Shown: one piece after another, positions 58,306 through 64,000 of the stretch
Position numbering within the stretch: the stretch's first letter is position 1
Layout of the letters: every line of letters begins with the position of its first letter
Assembly (NCBI GenBank): GCA_963693315.1
Contig: OY856186.1
Span: forward strand, 234,841,736-234,905,735
From: Diogma glabrata
Taxonomy: Eukaryota; Arthropoda; Insecta; Diptera; Cylindrotomidae
DNA length: 64,000 bases
Direction: 5' to 3'
Made by a program: the position numbers and the translations under genes
Notes under the pieces: model-generated
The model's database searches: none
Told to the model about the DNA's origin: nothing
What the model saw: only the letters and a program-made list of their open reading frames with translations

Positions 58306-58982
58306 TGTAACGACTCTTCGTTGGTTCTTTTTGATTATTGAACAAACACGACAGTAAAAGACAGATCTTTAGTTAACAGAATCTCAAACTTTATTATTCA
58401 ACAAATTACAGCAGCTTCCGTTTTTCCTTACAATAAATTCCAGGGTCTCCAATTTATGTACCATAAACTTCACTGCTTTTCCACAATTTGAATCAATAAT
58501 ATTCGGAATCGTAAAATCTGTATTTACTATTCCACTAAGTTCAAATTCTTTTACTATTAGTACCCAGGCTCAAATACCACCGATTATTCCTTATACTTTC
58601 GAATATTTGTAAAACACTTTTAATTGCAAAATTAAAACTGACTCTCTGATATTTTTGTTTGCTTATTTATATCGAAAAATAAATAAATCGAAACTTCTAT
58701 AATCCACTAGAAATCAATACTACGTAGTCTGTACATTTTGAATAGGCCACACCTGTTTTCATTCAAACTTGCATTTGTATTAGCGAACTCAAATTTAATT
58801 TATGCAAAATGTATTAGGTAACTCCTTTTAATTCATTAATGTAAACATTTGTATAACAAATTTAATTTACATTAATTTATGCAATACAATTTGCAATACA
58901 AGTAAAAGATTGAAAAAGGAGTTAACGTTTAATTCATGAATGAGTAAATAAAATTAACCCATTCTGGACGAAGTTTATTACA
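58306..58982 (-). repeat. 5' LTR of the gypsy element
   Basis: 677 bp, reads identical to 52730-53406. It should contain the promoter for the minus-strand element RNA. Confidence 0.96.
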
Positions 58983-59230
58983 ATATATTAAACAACAATG
59001 AGCCTCAATATCTTGCAAATAAATTGATTAAATTAAGGTCAAGTCGATTAAATAATTTGATGCTACCAAAAAATAAAACAAAAATTTTAAATAAATCAAT
59101 ATTTAACAGAGGAGTGTCACTGTGGAATTCTTTGCCGTCTCATGTTAAATTGTCGGGAACATCGGGAAATTTCAAAAAACAATATGAAAGTCATTTTCGG
59201 CTTCACTTTGGGAAGAGAAATTTATATTGA

Positions 59231-59565
59231 AATTTTGAATGATTTGTAGTGAGTATAAGGAAATTGGTTAATTAATTTTTTATTTATTTCAAATTATATT
59301 AAATTTTTATTTTGTTTGAATTATATAATTATTTGTTTTGAATTTATAATTACTCTGTTTCTTAAATCATAATTAAAAGCTTTGGTTCTTACTTTTCGTT
59401 TATTATAGATGTAAATAGTTAATAGATCTAAGCCACAATTAAAATTTTCATTTGAACTGAGTTAAATATCTCAATAAAATCTAGGATGGAAATACCAATA
59501 GACATATGTAAATAAGTTGTACACTTAAATATGTTAATAAAGAATGTTATTATTATTATTATTAA
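59231..59565 (+). other. 3' UTR and (ATT)n tail of the non-LTR element
   Basis: About 310 bp of AT-rich sequence ending AATAAAGAATGTT(ATT)n. The tail marks the 3' end; the following sequence is unrelated flank. Confidence 0.7.
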
Positions 59566-59669
59566 ATAGAAGAGGAAGTGTATGCAATCTGATGTATAAA
59601 AACGTTTGATCAAATTAGTGACAGATATTAACTAAATTAAATTTTTTTTATCGCCGTTCATGCTCCATG

Positions 59670-62490
59670 AACCACTAAGGTCTAAGATGGCCAGGCAGTG
59701 GAATCCATGAAACAGCGAAAGGATACACTCTGTATTATTGCGGTCATCAAAACGGAGGAGAATTTGAAGTTGGCTTTCTTATACACCGTCGCGTGAATCA
59801 ACATGTTATCGACTTCTGCCCAATTAATATGCGGTTATGCACACTGAGAATCCGCACGAAAAAATTCAATGTAACGATCGTCAATGTTCATGCACCTACT
59901 GAAGATAAAGCAGATGATATTAAAGACCTGTTCTTCCTAGAACTCGAGGAAGTCATCAATAACATCCCGCGGCACGATATAAAAATCGTGGTAGGTGACT
60001 TTAATGCTCAAACCGGTAGGATTGCAGAACTTAAAACACATATCGGCCCTAACAGCTTGCATCATACCAGCAACAATAACGGTTTTCGCGCAGCCGAGCT
60101 GGCTATGATGTATGATCTAGTAATTTCCAGCACTTTCTTCCCTCACAAGAGAATTCACAAGGCAACGTGGAAATCAAATGACGGAAGAACGGAAAATCAA
60201 ATCGATCACGTCATGATCTCTAAGAGACACTCTACTAGTATAACTGACGTTCGATCATACAGAGGTGCTGATATGGACACCGATCATATGCTTGTCATCT
60301 TTAAGTACAAGTGCAAGTTGTCATCTACATTTAACAGACAAGCAAAAAAGACCGTGCGCTGGAATGTCGAAGCATTTAAACATCCGGAAACGCTGAATAG
60401 ATATCAGGAAATAATAACACAAAACATAGAAGAGCATGACATCTCTTCTGAGATGCTATTAAACATACAAGAAGAATGGCAAACGCTTCAATAAACCATT
60501 ATAGCCGCAGCACAAACTACAATCGGAAAACGACCACCGAAATCACACAACGAATGGTTTGACGACGAGTGCCGCCAATCCGTTGAAAATAAACAAAAAC
60601 TGCGAGAAAAATGGTTAACAAGGAACACCCGAAGCTCCCAAACTGATTATCTATGCGCCAGGAAAGCCTCAGCAAAACTTCTACGTAAAAAAAAAAAACG
60701 CGAACACATGAAGAGCTGCATCGAATACATCAACCAACATGCGGCCAACGGAAATTCAAAAGAGTGCTTTGCCAATGCACGGAATCTGACAAAAGATTTC
60801 CACCCAAGATCTACAGCCATCAAAAATGAAAATAATGAACTTACAACAAGTGAACGTGATGTGCTGGCAGTGTGGCGATCCCACTTTCAAGACCTACTCA
60901 AAAGGACGAACGAAGTTCATCCTATTCGAGCAATTGCTCCATCAACTGAGGAGATTTTTGTCCCTTACCCAGCAATAGAAGAAGTGGAAGCTGCTATTAA
61001 AAACTGAAAAATGGCAAATCACCAGGTTTCGATGGAATTCCCGCAGAACTTCTGAAAAATGGAGGAGCAGCTCTGGTCTCACGTATATACGATCTGATTC
61101 TTGCAATCTGGGACCAAGAAGAACTACCTGCTGAATGGAAAACAGCTCTCATTGTTCCGCTACATAAGAAAGGTGACCGTCTAAAGTGTGAAAATTATGG
61201 TGGCATCGCACTGTTGAACACTGCATATAAAATACTAGCTAATGTTGTACTTGCTCGACTCATCCCGTTCGCCGAATCTATCATAGGTGTGGTTTTCGTC
61301 CCAACCGCTCAACCACAGATCAATGTTTTACATTAAGGATGATTCTGGAAAAATGTTGGGAGTACAACATCAGCATTCACCAGCTCTACGTTGATTTCAG
61401 GCAAGCATATGATAGTATCATCCGCGACAACCTCTGGTCCGCACTCATATGCCTTGGTATCCCAGAGAAACTTGTTTCTCTGTGCAAGCTCACAACATCG
61501 GGATCAAATTGTAGAATAGTAATCGAAGGGTCTGTTTCTGATCCTTTCGATATAACATCAGGTGTTCGACAAGGTGATGCACTCGCGCCCATACTATTTA
61601 ATTTGGCGCTAGAGTACGCGATAAGAAAAAGCCGAATTGAGACACAAAACTGCATATATAACAAATCTAGTCAAGTTCTTGGCTATGCAGATGATATTGT
61701 GCTTCTCGGACGTAGAACAAGCGATATTAAGGATAGTCTCTCTCAGCTTGAAAGAAATGCTAAACGGCTTGGATTATGAATCAACACCGGCAAAACTAAA
61801 GTGTTAACAACATCTAAGAACATACCTCCCGAAAATCTGGATACTGGCGACTATGAAGTGGAACGCGTGGAAAACTTCAAATACCTCGGGTCTGTAATAA
61901 CATCGTCAAATGACATGCAGGCAGATATTAAAGCCCGTGTCTCAGCCGCATACAAAGTTTTCTACGCATACTCAAAACTTTTGCGATCCAAACATCTTTC
62001 GCAGTCGTGCAAACTCACACTTTACAAAGCATTAATCCGACCTGTGCTCACATTTGGAAGTGAAAGCTGGACACTGACTTCCTCCGATTGTAGAATTCTA
62101 TCAACATTTGAGAGGAAAGTCATACGAACAATTTATGGTCCATGTAAAGTTGCTGAAAATCAGTATAGAATCCGAATGAATCATGAAATCAGACAGCTTC
62201 TTGGAGGCTGCGATGTAATCGGATTCATTAAATCCAACCGGATTAGATTGTTTGGTCATGTAGAAAGGGCTCCATTGGAAAGAATGATAAAAAAAGCGTC
62301 CCAACAACAACCAGCTGGTGTTCGTCGAAGAGGAAGACCTAGACAACGCTGGCGTGATGACATCATCCAAGACCTTCGTGATATAGGATGTCGAAACTGG
62401 GGTCAACTGGTCATGGAACGAGATGATTGGAAGCTGGTGGCACAGACGGCAAAATCCCTTCATGGGATGTAAACGACAGAGAGAGAGAGA
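59670..62490 (+). mobile_element. RTE-like element inserted with a 14-bp target duplication
   Basis: GTTCATGCTCCATG occurs at 59656-59669 and 62491-62504, flanking an RTE-type endonuclease-RT in plus orientation with an (AG)n tail at 62478-62490. The target is the end of the older minus-strand RTE copy. The 5' end appears truncated: the endonuclease starts in its middle. Confidence 0.85.
59793..62472 (+). pseudogene. RTE-like endonuclease-reverse transcriptase, degenerate
   Basis: The endonuclease part (59793-60494) shows VTIVNVHAPTEDK, IKIVVGDFNAQTG, IDHVMIS and DTDHMLV. A TAA at 60492 is in frame with the following KRPPKSHNEWFDDEC stretch. A frameshift near 61000 leads to GKSPGFDGIPAELLK and a second near 61290 to the RT core (61339-61779): VDFRQAYDSI, GVRQGDALAPILFNLALEY and the active site YADD. 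A TGA at 61777 is followed in frame by 61801-62472, with LGSVITSSNDMQADIKARV, TFGSESWTLTSSD, FERKVIRTIYGPC and RRRGRPRQRWRDD, ending SLHGM. There are two nonsense codons and two frameshifts, so it is inactive. Confidence 0.9.
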
Positions 62491-62599
62491 GTTCATGCTC
62501 CATGTAGGAGCGTTGCCAGGCTAATCAGCTTTGAATGCTCACCACGGTCATTCGCAACAGCGACATAATTACCATGGCAGCCGATTAACTAAATTAAAT

Positions 62600-64000
62600 A
62601 GAAAGTATATTTTACATATCAGTTTAGATTTTTATGGAAAAAGAGATACAAAATAAGTCACCTCGCCAGCATACTTATTCGAATAAGCTTAGAATAAGTT
62701 ACATTCCAAAAATAAGTCCTCGTTTGGAAAGCACTCTTAACTGAAAACTACATCCAGCAGAAAATAAATGTATCGGGTGCAAAACCAAACTGTCGATAAA
62801 GTAGTTGTACATTGATTTTCCGTACTATATTATGTGGTGAAAATAATTCTTGAATATTTATAGGAAAAAATCGTTTTTTCGTCATAGCAATGACACAATT
62901 TTTTAAATTTTAATTTTAAAGTATTAGAAGAAAATTTTTAAATAGAATATTATTGTTTTAAGAAAATTCTGTTAAAAAAACATATTGATTTATTCTCATG
63001 TATTATTTGCGGCCACCAAGTGAAATTTTTTAAGGAGAAAATACTAATCAAATATTACCCACAAACAGCAATGCTATAAAATTTAGTGTCTGAGCTGAAC
63101 ATAACTATTTCATATTATAACAAGATATCGATATGGGAGATTTAAGTAAAATGTTCGTTTTGATTGGTAATGTATCATAAGGATCACACACTTTTTAAGG
63201 AGGTTTTTTTAAAATAAGTGCTGGTAGTTTTTTGAAAGTATAACGAAACCAAATTACCAGGAGAAGTGATTTATGTTGGACAGTTTCTAAGTTTGTCATT
63301 AACCATATTTGAAGTGGACATGAGCCAGCTTCAGGTCCATCGATTCGATTCACCTTTGTTGGCTTAAGCCAACTTTGCTTTTTAGCAAGTTATGTTGTTT
63401 GCTTTTTCGACCGTTCACTGATATCCCTTAAATCAGAATAATTGCATGCATTAGCTAATTTCAATCCAACAGGCTACTTTCTATTAAATAAATTTCCAAT
63501 TTGATTTAATTTACAGTCCCAGTTAAGTACAAAATTCGTTTGTTGTGAAAAGGTAAAACTAATAATTTTATTTTTCAAGTCTACTTTTTACGTTCTACGA
63601 AAGAAGAATAGCAAAAAGCATCTTTTATTTCTGATTGAACTTTATTTTTTTTTTAAATTTTTTAATGAATGAAACATGAAAATGCATTTGTTACAAAAAT
63701 TATAAAAACACATATGGAAAAATTTAGTTTTTTTCTCACTCTTTCATAAGGCCATGTGGTATTTTAATTTTTTTTTTCTTATATTACTTTACACGTTTCC
63801 AGATGTATGCAATGATTGTATGTCTCAAAAGTTAAGTATTTGATTCAATAAAAGAAAATTACAGAAGAAATGATAAGTGGATGGAGATTCAATACACTAA
63901 CAACTCCCTTAACAAATAAACAAAATTAATATGTGACACGCAAGGGCATTACAGCGATAAGACGATCAAACATGATCTTAGAAAAAACCAAAAAGAGAAA
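62600..64000. other. AT-rich spacer, nothing recognised
   Basis: No long ORF, TIR or repeat unit. A few short T- and A-runs only. Confidence 0.5.

Larger units (their letters stand above)
52730..58982 (-). mobile_element. Full-length Ty3/gypsy retrotransposon, very young
   Basis: Two 677-bp LTRs that read identical by eye, ATAT target duplications at 52726-52729 and 58983-58986, a primer-binding site, gag and pol without lesions, and a polypurine tract. No env-like ORF follows pol. It lies antisense to the non-LTR element it disrupts. All signs point to a recent insertion of a potentially active copy. Confidence 0.96.
50091..59230 (+). pseudogene. Non-LTR ORF2 endonuclease-RT, interrupted by gypsy
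   Basis: The segment 50091-52319 holds the APE endonuclease (ICQININGIENKIDQLKSL, IICVVETRI, ICGDFNYNLL, GFADHDFIYF) and RT (DYRPISILPALSKVCERVIL, LFDFSKAFDCINHKLL, GVPQGSVLGPVLFALYIND, active site YADD). A TAA at 52317 interrupts it, but the same frame continues with LGVIINNRLEWEDHI to 52729, where the gypsy LTR begins. The frame resumes after 58982, and 59024-59230 encodes the C-terminus with SIFNRGVSLWNSLPSHVK. So there are two lesions: one nonsense codon and one 6.25-kb insertion. The EN and RT active-site residues themselves are kept. Confidence 0.9.
48911..59565 (+). mobile_element. Two-ORF non-LTR retrotransposon split by a gypsy insertion
   Basis: ORF1 (48911-49816), then ORF2 from 50091 to 52729, then the LTR element 52730-58982, then the rest of ORF2 (to 59230) and a 3' UTR ending in (ATT)n near 59545-59565. 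Removing the gypsy element and one ATAT restores a continuous ORF2 frame. The simple-repeat tail instead of poly(A) suggests a CR1/L2/I-like lineage. The 5' limit is uncertain. Confidence 0.88.
59643..62583 (-). mobile_element. Older 5'-truncated RTE fragment split by a younger RTE insertion
   Basis: On the minus strand, 62583-62505 encodes the last ~30 residues of an RTE-type ORF (ANDRGEHSKLISLATLLHGA), and 59669-59643 carries another copy of the ORF end followed by AACGGCGATAAAAAAA. Direct repeats ATTAACTAAATTAAAT at 59627-59642 and 62584-62599 (16 bp) flank the whole. Its 3' end matches that of the 14397-15225 relic. Confidence 0.8.

Noticed and set aside
58277..58345. A longer Gag start within the 5' LTR.
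   Set aside because: The extension begins with TTG and crosses the primer-binding site; ATG 58276 is the first Met codon.

Overview
The window looks like a gene-poor, AT-rich stretch of an insect nuclear genome, probably a fly. The evidence is the mix of element families: Jockey-, Daphne/CR1- and RTE-like non-LTR elements, BEL/Pao, Ty1/copia, Ty3/gypsy, a Penelope-like element, hAT and TA-inserting MITEs, and a Polinton. There are also very long (AT)n tracts and one short-intron host-like gene. The species cannot be named from the sequence. A 200-base run of N lies at 6711-6910, so at least one join is a scaffold gap.

Layout. 1-2026: 3' part of a Jockey-like element with a poly(A) tail. 2365-7537: (AT)n tracts holding two TA-inserted transposons, then the gap. 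7564-12740: a ~325-bp repeat split by a ~4.2-kb insertion that carries a ~628-bp higher-order satellite. 13100-17540: two arrays of related repeats in inverted orientation enclosing an RTE fragment, with a Harbinger-like MITE in the right array. 18060-26262: a direct tandem duplication of a 2236-bp unit holding a two-exon gene (343 aa, tentatively the centriole protein Ana2/STIL); the second copy has a ~3.7-kb non-LTR element inserted upstream of it. 26079-30843: MITEs, a broken hAT transposase end and a copia fragment. 31393-32828: a hAT-type nonautonomous element with a perfect 8-bp target duplication. 33626-33693: a possible THAP exon. 34314-35280: a short Penelope-like element inside 137-bp inverted repeats. 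35968-40364: a decayed BEL/Pao element. 41830-45888: a decayed Polinton capsid/protease block. 46276-46978: a solo LTR. 47304-48013: a fold-back MITE. 48911-59565: a two-ORF non-LTR element split by a full-length Ty3/gypsy element (52730-58982) with LTRs that read identical, a 4-bp target duplication, a tRNA-Leu primer site and a slippery heptamer plus hairpin at the gag-pol junction. 59627-62599: an RTE element inserted into an older RTE fragment of opposite orientation, with two concentric target duplications.

The only plausible host genes are the two copies of the coiled-coil gene and perhaps the THAP exon. The rest records successive insertions. Nested insertions and empty sites give relative ages: the gypsy copy and the tandem duplication look young, while the Polinton, BEL and RTE copies carry stops and frameshifts. 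No tRNA, rRNA or CRISPR array was recognised. All homology statements come from motif recognition, not from searches.
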